Part shown: positions 19,171 to 27,770 of the stretch, piece by piece
Layout: every line of letters starts with the position of its first letter
Position numbering within the stretch: position 1 is the stretch's first letter
Source of the DNA: Oscillospiraceae bacterium
GTDB taxonomy: Bacteria > Bacillota > Clostridia > Oscillospirales > UBA929
Length of the DNA: 34,983 nucleotides
Direction: 5' to 3'
NCBI GenBank assembly: GCA_009784085.1
Contig: WRCJ01000004.1
Location: 1 to 34,983 of the forward strand
Made by a program: the position numbers and the translations under genes
The notes under the pieces: generated by a model
What the model saw: only the letters and a program-made list of their open reading frames with translations
Told to the model about the DNA's origin: nothing
Database searches by the model: none

Positions 19171-19213
19171 ATCCTGTACGTTTCTCCGTTTATCATATCA
19201 TAGGGATTTCGGT

Positions 19214-19610
19214 GCGTTGTAGGGGACGCGCCCCCGCGCGTCCCGTCGCCGCACCCTACGGCGTCCCATCCGGCGCGTCCCGCCGACCAACGGCGTCCCA
19301 TCCGGCGCGTCCCGCCGTCCCACGGCGGTGCGTTGTAGGGGACGCGCCCCCGCGCGTCCCGTCGCCGCACCCTACGGCGGTGGTTGCGGCGCGTTGTAGG
19401 GGACGCGCCCCCGCGCGTCCCGCCGACCAACGGCGATCCACCCGGTGCGTCCCGCCGTCCCACGGCGGTGCGTTGTAGGGGACGCGCCCCCGCGCGTCCC
19501 GCCAACCAACGGCGATCCACCCGGTGCGTCCCGCCGTCCAACGGCGATGCGATGTAGGGGACGCGCCCCCGCGCGTCCCGCCAACCAACGGCGATGCGAT
19601 TGGGATGCCG
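19214..19610. repeat. Intergenic array of hairpin-forming direct repeats between aroB and aroA
   Basis: Core GCG(T/A)TGTAGGGGACGCGCCCCCGCGCGTCCCG starts at 19214, 19330, 19391, 19470, 19549, interleaved with CGGYGCGTCCCGCCGWCC-type units. Confidence 0.9.
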
Positions 19611-19666
19611 CACCACCCCCCGTCATCCTGCGCGCAGTCGCAGGATCCAGGATCCATACGCCGTCC

Positions 19667-20710
19667 CTACAATAATTCGCGCAGGGCGGGCATGTCGAGG
19701 ACATGCGTGAAGGCTGTGCCAATGTCGCGCAGTAGCACAAACGCGATGCCGCCCACGCCGGATTTTTTGTCCATCTCCGCACATGCCAGCAGGTCGGACG
19801 GTTTGTAGGGGCTGTCGCAGGGCAACCCGTTTGCCGACAAGGTATGGCGCAATGCGACGGCGCATCCCGCACGGGTCAGGCCCAGCTTCTCGCCGATTTG
19901 GGCGGCTATCACCATGCCGGCGGACACCGCCTCGCCGTGGGTGTGTCGTTCGTAGCCGCCCAGTTTCTCGATGGCATGGCCCAGCGTGTGCCCGAAGTTG
20001 AGCAGTTTGCGCTCCCCGCTCTCCTTTTCGTCCCGCCCGACCACGTCGGCTTTGTATCGGCAACATTCGGCCACAATGCCCGGCCACCTGTCCCGCCCGG
20101 GCGGGACGGCCAGTGATTCGAACAGTTTCCGGGAGAAAATCGCGCCGTATTTAATGACCTCGGCCATGCCACAGCGAAAATCGCGGGGGGCGAGGGTGTC
20201 TAAGGCTGTGGTGTCGATGAGCACCAATTTGGGCTGGTAGAAGGCGCCCACCAGGTTTTTCCCCTCTGGCAGGTTGACGGCCGTCTTGCCGCCCACACCG
20301 GCGTCAACCTGGGCCAGCAACGTGGTGGGCACCTGCACATACGGCACGCCGCGCATCCAAGTGGCCGCCGCAAAACCGGCCAAGTCGCCGATGACGCCGC
20401 CTCCGAAAGCGATGACCAAGCCGTCGCGCCGCAACCCGGCCTCGGCGAAAAAACGATAGACTGTCCCGAGACCGTCTATCGTTTTGTTATGCTCCCCGGG
20501 CGGCAAAGCCAGCAACGCATGGGAAAGGCCGGCTGCCCGCAGGGCGCCCGCCATGGCCTCGCCGTGAAAGCCATAGGCCGCCGCGTCGGCCACAACGGCT
20601 ATCTGCCCCTTAGGCTGGCAGGCGTCCGCGATCCTTCTGCCGAAGGTGGCCATGGCGTCGATGATTATCTCGTAACTGTCGTTGCCCAAGTTCACCCGTT
20701 GCGCGATCAT
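19667..20710 (-). CDS. aroB: 3-dehydroquinate synthase
   Basis: PPGEHNKTIDGLGTVYRFFAEAGLRRDGLVIAFGGGVIGDLAGFAAATWMRGVPYVQVPTTLLAQVDAGVGGKTAVNLPEGKNLVGAFYQP. Confidence 0.95.
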   Translation of the reverse strand: MIAQRVNLGNDSYEIIIDAMATFGRRIADACQPKGQIAVVADAAAYGFHGEAMAGALRAAGLSHALLALPPGEHNKTIDGLGTVYRFFAEAGLRRDGLVIAFGGGVIGDLAGFAAATWMRGVPYVQVPTTLLAQVDAGVGGKTAVNLPEGKNLVGAFYQPKLVLIDTTALDTLAPRDFRCGMAEVIKYGAIFSRKLFESLAVPPGRDRWPGIVAECCRYKADVVGRDEKESGERKLLNFGHTLGHAIEKLGGYERHTHGEAVSAGMVIAAQIGEKLGLTRAGCAVALRHTLSANGLPCDSPYKPSDLLACAEMDKKSGVGGIAFVLLRDIGTAFTHVLDMPALRELL

Positions 20711-21570
20711 CGTCCCTGCATCTCCCTCTTGTTGTCGCCCGCCTGCGCCAGTAGGCCGGCAAGCGTCGCCCCGTCACGCCGCGCGATGGCGCCGCGCATC
20801 CGGCGCAAATCTTCGATGTATGCATCCAGCGCCTCCAGTGTGTTGTCCCTGTTGGCCAGCAACAGCTCGCGCCAAGCGTCCGGGTTGATGTCGGCGATGC
20901 GGGTGCAGTCCCGGAAGGCGCCGGCCGTGTAGGCCAAGGTCATGTCCGGGTGGAAGTCCAGACAGAGCCCGGCTGCCGCGATGTGCATGAGATCGCTGGT
21001 GTAGGCGATGATCCGATCATGGTGCGCGGGATCGATCACCTCGATCCGAGCCGCCCCGATGTGATCCGCCAGTTCGCGCAGCAACGCAATGCCCGAGGGT
21101 TTGCTTTTGGGCAGCGGCGTGATGAGGAAGCCGGAACCCCGGTAGAGGGTGGGGCAGGCGTTCTCAAAACCGTCCCGTTCGCGGCCGGCCATGGGGTGCG
21201 CGCCCACATAGTCGATGGTATCCGGGATAAGCGGCGCCAACGTTTGGTATAGGCCGGTTTTCACCCCGCAGATGTCCGATACCACCGCGCCTTGCTGGAA
21301 ATGGGACGCGCAGGCGCGTATCAGCGGGGGGATGTGGTGGGGGTAGACGCAAAAGATGACCAGCGAGGCGCCAGACACAGCCTCGGCGGCGTCGCCATAG
21401 GCGCGTGACACCGCGCCGGCGCGCAGGACCCGGGTGCATACATCCGGATCGCTATCCGCCCCGACAATCTCACAGTCCCGAAACCCCTTCAGCGCGTAAG
21501 CCATGGAGCCGCCCATCAATCCCAGCCCGACAAGGCAGACACGATACGGCATACGATTTTCCTTATCCAT
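20707..21570 (-). CDS. tyrA: Prephenate dehydrogenase
   Basis: VCLVGLGLMGGSMAYALKGF; VGAHPMAGRERDGFENACPTLYRGSGFLITP; overlaps aroB start by 4 nt. Confidence 0.92.
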   Translation of the reverse strand: MDKENRMPYRVCLVGLGLMGGSMAYALKGFRDCEIVGADSDPDVCTRVLRAGAVSRAYGDAAEAVSGASLVIFCVYPHHIPPLIRACASHFQQGAVVSDICGVKTGLYQTLAPLIPDTIDYVGAHPMAGRERDGFENACPTLYRGSGFLITPLPKSKPSGIALLRELADHIGAARIEVIDPAHHDRIIAYTSDLMHIAAAGLCLDFHPDMTLAYTAGAFRDCTRIADINPDAWRELLLANRDNTLEALDAYIEDLRRMRGAIARRDGATLAGLLAQAGDNKREMQGR

Positions 21571-21573
21571 TGC

Positions 21574-22620
21574 TCAGGTTTCTTGGCGTCGCGTCCTGCG
21601 GGCGGAAACCACCTTCAGGATCACGGCCGCGATAAGCAGTACCGAGGGGAGGTACAAGGATATGAGAAGGTTCCTGTGCACGAAGCCGAGCATGGCGCCC
21701 AAAACCGGCGCGGACCCCACCAGCACATTGACCTGCCCCGCGGCGGCCAATTCGGAGGCGGTCCCGTCGGAGCGCAGCCGAAACCGGTTGATGGGGGCAT
21801 ACATGCCGCCGTCGCCGTCGATGGCCACTACCTTGCCCAGGGAGGGTACGCCGTCATGCGCGACAATAACCAAGGTGTCGTGCAACTTGACGAACTCCGG
21901 ATCTGTCCGGCGCGTGACGATCAACGCGCCCAGGGGCAGGGCGTCGCGCATATTGCCGGGCGTGGGGTGAAAGCTCAGCCCCATGAAAGGCTGGGCGGAA
22001 GTCCAAACCATGCCGCCAAACAGAAAGGCGACGACAAAAAGAGCAAGGGAAAAACAGAGGAAATAGCTCGAAAAACGCCATCGCCGCCACCGCTTCTTGG
22101 GGGGAGGGGAGGGTGGGGGGCTAAGGGGGGGGTCTGTGGGAGAGGGGGGAGTTTCTTCGAAGGGATCCCCCGTGAGATCCATGGCTTCGGTGATCGATCC
22201 ATCCGGTTCTAGCCGATAGCAACCGTTCAACCAGTCGACGATCTCGGGCGGTATCTCCAAGGAGATGTCGGTTGGGGGCAGCGGCGGGTCGGGTTGCCCG
22301 GAAAGCGGCGCGTCAGGGGGGCCAGGCTCCGGCGCAGATCCCGGCATGGGATTCGGCGCAGGTCCCGGCTCGGACCCCGATGTAGGTTCGGGCACAGGCC
22401 CTGGCGGAGAACTGGGCACAAGATCCGGCGCAGGCCCGGGCATGGGAGTCGGCACAAGTTCCGGCACAAGTTCCGGCGCAAGCTCCGGATCCGTCCCCCG
22501 CATTGGCTCCGGCGCTGGCCCATAGATCCCTTCATCATACTCGTCGGCATCCCACAATTGCGACGCTTGCCTTTCCAGCTCGGCGGCGTCAGGCGCCCTT
22601 CCCTCAGATGTTCTTGCCAT
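21574..22620 (-). CDS. S26/SipW-like signal-peptidase-fold membrane protein, likely catalytically degenerate, with Pro-rich N-terminal extension
   Basis: TM-PTPGNMRDALPLGALIVTRRTDPEFVKLHDTLVIVAHDGVPSLGKVVAIDGDGG...NVLVGSAPVLGAMLGFV-TM aligns by eye with the SipW layout. Confidence 0.55.
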   Translation of the reverse strand: MARTSEGRAPDAAELERQASQLWDADEYDEGIYGPAPEPMRGTDPELAPELVPELVPTPMPGPAPDLVPSSPPGPVPEPTSGSEPGPAPNPMPGSAPEPGPPDAPLSGQPDPPLPPTDISLEIPPEIVDWLNGCYRLEPDGSITEAMDLTGDPFEETPPSPTDPPLSPPPSPPPKKRWRRWRFSSYFLCFSLALFVVAFLFGGMVWTSAQPFMGLSFHPTPGNMRDALPLGALIVTRRTDPEFVKLHDTLVIVAHDGVPSLGKVVAIDGDGGMYAPINRFRLRSDGTASELAAAGQVNVLVGSAPVLGAMLGFVHRNLLISLYLPSVLLIAAVILKVVSARRTRRQET

Positions 22621-23077
22621 ATCGTAAACGCTCCCAATGTCTTTCCAGTTCTCGGGTCAGTTGATCCCGGACAGCCAGCAAACGCCCGTTTTCTTCGCGG
22701 GCCGCGTCGTTCTGCCGGGTTTCCTCTTCTCGCGCACGCGCTAAGATTTTCTGCGCCAACTCCTCGGCATCCATCAGGACGCGGGCAACCTCCCTGGTAT
22801 AGTCGGGCAGTTGATCCTGCATGCCCTCTTTTTGGCGGCTGATTTCACTTTCGAGCTGGCTGACCTTGATCCGAAAATTGGATGCCAGGCCGGCGGCAGC
22901 CTTCTTGTCGTGCTCCAGCACTTTCGCCAACAGTTCCAGTTGCCGGTACTTTTCCTCCAGCGCCTTGTATTCGCGGTTCATGTTTTCGTATTCGCCAAAA
23001 ATCCTCTCCAAATACGCATCGACCTGGTGCTTGCAGTAACCGTTTTTCTCCTCCGTGAAGGATAAATTCAAAGGCAT
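22604..23077 (-). CDS. DivIVA-like coiled-coil protein
   Basis: MPLNLSFTEEKNGYCKHQVDAYLERIFGEYENMNREYKALEEKYRQLE; start trimmed from track 23461 to avoid a large alaS overlap. Confidence 0.75.
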   Translation of the reverse strand: MPLNLSFTEEKNGYCKHQVDAYLERIFGEYENMNREYKALEEKYRQLELLAKVLEHDKKAAAGLASNFRIKVSQLESEISRQKEGMQDQLPDYTREVARVLMDAEELAQKILARAREEETRQNDAAREENGRLLAVRDQLTRELERHWERLRYGKNI

Positions 23078-23106
23078 GGGCACCACCCCCGTTGATCCAA
23101 CAGTCT

Positions 23107-25848
23107 TTATCTCCCTACAGTTTTTTCCAGGATGCCGTTCACCAGCGCCAAGGCGCCTTCCGCTTTGGAAATGTCCTTTCCGCCACCCATGGCGCTGTCC
23201 GGGCGGCCCCCGCCCGACCCGCCCGCGGCCTTGGAGACCTGCCGGACAATGTCCCCGGCGCGGATCCCCCGCATGACAGCGTTTTTGCCACAGACTGCCA
23301 GGAAGGTGAGGTTGTTCTGCTGTGTCCCCGCCAGCACGGCCACCACATCCGGGTCTTTCTCCCGCAGGAAGTCGCCGGCCTGGCGCAGATCGCCGGGCGC
23401 CGTTTCCGGCATCACAACCGTGATGAGTTTGCAGCCGGCCACATCCCGTGCTTCGGCACATAGCCTGTCCATCTCGGCCTTGAGGTTGGCGGCACGTAGC
23501 CTATCCATCTCGCGCCGGGCATCCTTGAGTTCGGACAACACTTGCGCGGCGCGGCGGAGAAGGTCATCGGGCTTGGCCTTGTAGCACTGCGCCAAATCAG
23601 AAAGCGTCCGGCCATCGGCCCGCGCGTCCTCGAAGGCCCGCAGGCCCACATGCGCCTCGATGCGGCGCACGCCGGCGGCCACCGACGACTCGCCGCGCAA
23701 CACAAAGGATCCGATTCCGGAGGTGTTGGGCAGGTGGGTGCCGCCGCAAAGCTCAGTGGACAGGTCGCCCATCTTGACCACGCGAACGAGATCGCCATAC
23801 TTTTCGCCGAACAGGGCCGTGGCGCCCAACGCCTTGGCCTCGTCCATGGCCATCTCCGAGATATCCACGGCGGTCATGGTCAGGGCCATGGTATTGACCG
23901 AATGCTCGATCATCGCCAGCTGTTCTTGGGTGCAGGCGGAATGGTGGGTGAAGTCAAAACGCAGGCGATCCGGCTCGACCAAGGATCCGGCTTGCTGCAC
24001 GTGGTTGCCTAGAGCTTGACGCAACGCGCTGTGGAGCAAATGGGTCGCCGAATGGGCCCGGGCAATGGCCGCCCGCCGCCCGGCGTCCACCTCGGCCTTC
24101 ACGGTGTCGCCCCGGGACAGCTCGCCGGCTTCAACGAAGCCGATATGCAGGAACTTTCCGTCCTTCATGCGCCTCATGTCATCCACGCGCACCAGGGCGC
24201 CCTCCGAGATCAAGCGGCCGGCGTCGGAGATTTGGCCGCCGCTCTCGGCCCAGAAGGGCGTTTGATCCAGCACGATATTGACTGGATCCCCTTCCGAAAC
24301 ACTGTCGCGCAACTGATCCCCCGAGACAAGGGCCAGGACGCGGCCTTCGCTTGCCAGTTTGTCATAGCCGAGGAACACGGTGGCAAGATCGCGATTAAGG
24401 CCGAGATCCATGCCGGCCCAGCCTAGATCCCCCTGGGACTTGCGCGCCTGGCGGGCGCGTTCCCGTTGCTGTTGCATCAGATCGTCAAAAGCCTGCCGGT
24501 CGAGGGTCATGCCCTCCTCCGCCAGTATCTCCTGCGTCAGATCGACTGGGAAACCAAAGGTGTCGTAGAGCCGGAAGGCATCGGCGCCCGGTAGTGTCGT
24601 ACCCGGCAGCGTCGTGCCCGGCAGGTCGGCGTCTGGTTGAGCCGCGCCCGGCAACGTCGTGCCCGGGAGGTCTGTGCCCGAGGCGGCTCGCGCAGCCGCG
24701 ATGGATTCACGCAACAACAGGAGGCCCGCGTCGAGGGTTTTCTCAAAGCGTTCTTCCTCCATGCGGATGACCTGTTCGATATGCGCGGCCCGGGCGCGAA
24801 GTTCCGGATAGGCCGCTTCGCTGTTTTGGATGACCGTGCGGCACACCTGGAACAGGAAGGGTTTTTCCACGCCCAAAAGCCGCCCGTGCCGCGCCGCCCG
24901 GCGCAACAGCCGCCGCAGCACGTAGCCGCGCCCCTCGTTGGAGGGCAGGATGCCGTCGCAGACCATCATCGTGGTCGATCGGATGTGGTCGGTGACAATG
25001 CGCAACGAAATGTCGCTCTTCTCGTCCCGGTGGTAAGCCACGCCGGTGATCGCCGAGATCTCTTCTCGGATGCTCCGGAAGGTGTCCACCTCAAAGATGC
25101 TGTCCACGCCCTGCATCAGGCAAGCCAGCCGCTCCAGGCCCAAGCCCGTGTCGATGTTTTTCTGCTTGAGGGGCGTGTACTGCCCCTGCCCGTCGCCATG
25201 GAACTGGGTAAAGACCAGGTTCCAAAACTCCACATAGCGATCGCAGTCGCAACCCACCTTGCAATCGGCGGCGCCGCAACTGTATCCCTCTCCGCGGTCG
25301 AAATAGATTTCGGAACACGGGCCGCACGGTCCTATGCCAATCTCCCAGAAATTGTCGGCCTTCCCCAGCCTGGTCATGTGGGCGGCATCGACGCCGACCT
25401 CATTCGTCCAGATGTCCCACGCCTCGTCGTCGTCCAGGTACACCGACACATAGAGTTTCTCCCGGGGCATGCCCAACGTCTCGGTGCAAAACTCCCAAGC
25501 CCAGCGCGCCGCCTCCCGCTTGAAGTAGTCGCCAAAGGAAAAGCTGCCCAGCATTTCGAAGAAGGTGGCGTGGCGCGAGGTCTGGCCCACCCGCTCGATA
25601 TCGGGCGTGCGGATGCATTTTTGGCAGGTCGTCGCCCGCTTGCTGGGCGGCGTGAGTTCCCCTGAAAAATACGGCTTGAGGGGCGCCATGCCCGAGTTGA
25701 TGAGCAACAGGGAGGCGTCCCCCTGCGGGATGAGGGGGAAACTGGGCAGGCGCAAGTGTGCCTTGCCCTCGAAGAACGATAGGAATTCCTCCCGGATAGC
25801 GTTGAGTCCCATAGATCGCATAGGGGATACCCTCCTGTGTGAATTCAA
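23107..25848 (-). CDS. alaS: Alanyl-tRNA synthetase (start may be 25818, MRSMGLNAIREEF)
   Basis: LRLPSFPLIPQGDASLLLINSGMAPLKPYF, RLYDTFGFPVDLT, HSATHLLHSALR, CGGTHLPNTSGIGSF. Confidence 0.97.
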   Translation of the reverse strand: MNSHRRVSPMRSMGLNAIREEFLSFFEGKAHLRLPSFPLIPQGDASLLLINSGMAPLKPYFSGELTPPSKRATTCQKCIRTPDIERVGQTSRHATFFEMLGSFSFGDYFKREAARWAWEFCTETLGMPREKLYVSVYLDDDEAWDIWTNEVGVDAAHMTRLGKADNFWEIGIGPCGPCSEIYFDRGEGYSCGAADCKVGCDCDRYVEFWNLVFTQFHGDGQGQYTPLKQKNIDTGLGLERLACLMQGVDSIFEVDTFRSIREEISAITGVAYHRDEKSDISLRIVTDHIRSTTMMVCDGILPSNEGRGYVLRRLLRRAARHGRLLGVEKPFLFQVCRTVIQNSEAAYPELRARAAHIEQVIRMEEERFEKTLDAGLLLLRESIAAARAASGTDLPGTTLPGAAQPDADLPGTTLPGTTLPGADAFRLYDTFGFPVDLTQEILAEEGMTLDRQAFDDLMQQQRERARQARKSQGDLGWAGMDLGLNRDLATVFLGYDKLASEGRVLALVSGDQLRDSVSEGDPVNIVLDQTPFWAESGGQISDAGRLISEGALVRVDDMRRMKDGKFLHIGFVEAGELSRGDTVKAEVDAGRRAAIARAHSATHLLHSALRQALGNHVQQAGSLVEPDRLRFDFTHHSACTQEQLAMIEHSVNTMALTMTAVDISEMAMDEAKALGATALFGEKYGDLVRVVKMGDLSTELCGGTHLPNTSGIGSFVLRGESSVAAGVRRIEAHVGLRAFEDARADGRTLSDLAQCYKAKPDDLLRRAAQVLSELKDARREMDRLRAANLKAEMDRLCAEARDVAGCKLITVVMPETAPGDLRQAGDFLREKDPDVVAVLAGTQQNNLTFLAVCGKNAVMRGIRAGDIVRQVSKAAGGSGGGRPDSAMGGGKDISKAEGALALVNGILEKTVGR
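24584..24688. repeat. 15-bp in-frame tandem repeat, 7 units, in alaS
   Basis: gcgcccggtagtgtc/gtacccggcagcgtc/gtgcccggcaggtcg/gcgtctggttgagcc/gcgcccggcaacgtc/gtgcccgggaggtct/gtgcccgaggcggct; encodes LPGTT-like pentapeptides. Confidence 0.95.
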
Positions 25849-25860
25849 TATTATCGCGGT

Positions 25861-25950
25861 TAATCGGGCGGCGGGTCGACGTTGGCTAATCGGGCGGCGG
25901 GTCGGGCGGCGGGTCGCCGTTGGCTAATCGGCCGGCGGGTCGACGTTGCC
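25861..25950. repeat. 26-bp tandem repeat spanning the mltG stop codon
   Basis: taatcgggcggcgggtcgacgttggc / 38-bp expanded copy / taatcggccggcgggtcgacgttgcc. Confidence 0.9.
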
Positions 25951-27144
25951 TGATCGCCTGGCCGCGTTTGCCTCGTTGACGACAATCTGGTGTTCTTCAT
26001 AGGTCTTCGAGTATTGATGCACGCCATCCTTGTTTAAGGCATAGAAGTAAAAGTCTGTTTCCTCCGGATCCAGCGCGGCGGTCAAAGAGGATTCGCCGGG
26101 GGAACAGATGGGGCCGGGCGGCAAGCCTGGGTTGCGGTAGGTGTTGTAGGGGCTGTCGATGAGCTTGTCTATCTCGGTCAACGTTTCTTGACCAGGCAAC
26201 GTGTAGAGGAGGGTGGCGTCGATCTCCAGGTATACGAATCTTTCCGGATAGTGCAGGCGGTTGTGGATGACAGAGGATACGAGGTAGGCGTCATTGACAT
26301 CGGCCGCCTCGCGTTCTATCATGGCGGCAATGGTTACCGCTTGATAGATGGACAGCCCCATCTCGTCCGCCCGCTCCCGCATCTTGTCGGTCAGTTTATT
26401 GTTAAAGTTGCTCAGCATCTTTTGCAGGACTTTGACAGGATCGTCCCCCAAGTAAAAATCATAGGTGTCCGGGAAGAGGAAGCCTTCCAGGCGGTTTACG
26501 GTTTTGGGCAGACCTTCCAGAAAGCTGTATTGGAAGTCGTGCGTCCGTGCCGCCATCCACAGTTCTTCCTCTGTGCATACGCCCCTTTCATCCAGGCGCG
26601 CAAATATCTTTTTGAGCGTGAATCCCTCCGGGATAGTCACCTTGACCTCCGATCGGAACTGGGAATCCTTTTTCATGGCGTTCACAATGGCCATGTAATC
26701 CAGGTTGAGCGCGACGACATATGTGCCGGGGACAATCTTCTCCTCGGCGCCGGTGACGCTGGCGAACAATTTAAATATCCAAGGGTATCCGATCAGATCC
26801 TTTTCCAGCAACTTGTTGGCGATGTCGGATATTGTGTCGTCCTCTTCGACGATCACGGTAACCTCGCCATCCGGTTTGGAAAACCCCATCACTTCCTCGA
26901 TGGCAGTCCATGCCAAACTGGCGAGAATAGCCGAAATGCCGACCACAAATAGAAAGTACAGTATACCGGTCAAACAGCCGGTTTGGAGACGGTTGCGTTT
27001 GAAAAGCGGGACAGGCGTTCGGCCATGGCCGACTTTTGTCACGGACAACGCGCCGCCCCGGGCGCCGGTGTCCCTGCGCGCCAGCTGGTTCCGATTTGAC
27101 TGCCGCGCCAGCTGGCTCCGATTTGACTGCTTCGGCTTCGCCAT
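25924..27144 (-). CDS. mltG: Endolytic murein transglycosylase MltG
   Basis: MIEREAADVNDAYLVSSVIHNRLHYPERFVYLEIDATLLYTLPG...YNTYRNPGLPPGPICSPGESSLTAALDPEETDFYFYAL. Confidence 0.95.
   Translation of the reverse strand: MAKPKQSNRSQLARQSNRNQLARRDTGARGGALSVTKVGHGRTPVPLFKRNRLQTGCLTGILYFLFVVGISAILASLAWTAIEEVMGFSKPDGEVTVIVEEDDTISDIANKLLEKDLIGYPWIFKLFASVTGAEEKIVPGTYVVALNLDYMAIVNAMKKDSQFRSEVKVTIPEGFTLKKIFARLDERGVCTEEELWMAARTHDFQYSFLEGLPKTVNRLEGFLFPDTYDFYLGDDPVKVLQKMLSNFNNKLTDKMRERADEMGLSIYQAVTIAAMIEREAADVNDAYLVSSVIHNRLHYPERFVYLEIDATLLYTLPGQETLTEIDKLIDSPYNTYRNPGLPPGPICSPGESSLTAALDPEETDFYFYALNKDGVHQYSKTYEEHQIVVNEANAARRSGNVDPPAD
27077..27130. repeat. 27-bp x2 in-frame repeat at MltG N-terminus
   Basis: cgcgccagctggttccgatttgactgc / cgcgccagctggctccgatttgactgc; encodes QSNR(S/N)QLAR twice. 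Confidence 0.95.
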
Positions 27145-27173
27145 AGCGATGCTCCTAACTAACTAATAACTAA

Positions 27174-27725
27174 CTAACTCTTTTGGTAATATATCTCGCG
27201 GCGAATGGCTTCGGCGACCGGCTGCCCGCGCAGGAGCGACACCAAAGCCAACGCGAAATCGGTGGCGGCGCCGGCGGCTTTGGCGGTCACAAAGGGGGGG
27301 TCTGTCACAACTTGGCTGTCGCGCTCCAAGGCAGCGCCATGACTGCGCAATGTTTCCTCGCAAGAGGGGAAGCAGACGGCGCGCCGCCCAGACAGCAAGC
27401 CCAGCTCGGCCAGCAACCCAGGGGCGGCGCAGATGGCGCCGATGGGTTTCCCCCACTTCGACACATCTTTTATCAGCGAAGTGACGGCCTGGCTGGATCG
27501 GAAATGCGCGACGCCAGGGCCGCCCGGCAACACGAGCATCTCCAAATCCAGCAGGATCACCTCTTTGAGCGATGCGTCCGCTTCCACCGTAAACCCGTGG
27601 CTGGAGGTGACGCGGCGGGTGGTCACGCCCACCGTGGTCAGCGGGATATTGGCGCGGCGCAGGATATCGATGGGCACAACAGCCTCAATATCCTCAAATC
27701 CGTCGGCCAAAAGCAAGTATACCAT
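27174..27725 (-). CDS. DJ-1/PfpI family protein
   Basis: VYLLLADGFEDIEAVVPIDILRRANIPLTTVG...LVLPGGPGVAHF...KPIGAICAAPGLLAELGLLSGR. Confidence 0.92.
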   Translation of the reverse strand: MVYLLLADGFEDIEAVVPIDILRRANIPLTTVGVTTRRVTSSHGFTVEADASLKEVILLDLEMLVLPGGPGVAHFRSSQAVTSLIKDVSKWGKPIGAICAAPGLLAELGLLSGRRAVCFPSCEETLRSHGAALERDSQVVTDPPFVTAKAAGAATDFALALVSLLRGQPVAEAIRREIYYQKS

Positions 27726-27742
27726 GGGATGCTCACTCCTCT

Positions 27743-27770
27743 GTCAGTTGTCAGTTGTCTGTTGTCAGTT
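27743..27770. repeat. Heptanucleotide tandem repeat (GTCAGTT)x4
   Basis: GTCAGTT GTCAGTT GTCTGTT GTCAGTT; last unit contains the GNAT stop codon. Confidence 0.95.

Noticed and set aside
19214-19610. CRISPR-like array (5 similar ~32-bp repeats with palindromes)
   Set aside because: Spacing is irregular (116, 61, 79, 79 bp), the 'spacers' are themselves repetitive, and no cas genes are visible in the window.
19167-19872. Several overlapping Arg/Gly-rich ORFs on both strands
   Set aside because: Products of the GC-rich intergenic repeat array; no domain resemblance.
22604-23461. 285-aa version of the DivIVA-like ORF
   Set aside because: The first ~128 residues overlap alaS out of frame; the internal start MPLNLSFTEEKNGY at 23077 matches a DivIVA-like N-terminus.
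24637-25665. 342-aa plus-strand ORF
   Set aside because: Antisense to alaS; shadow ORF.
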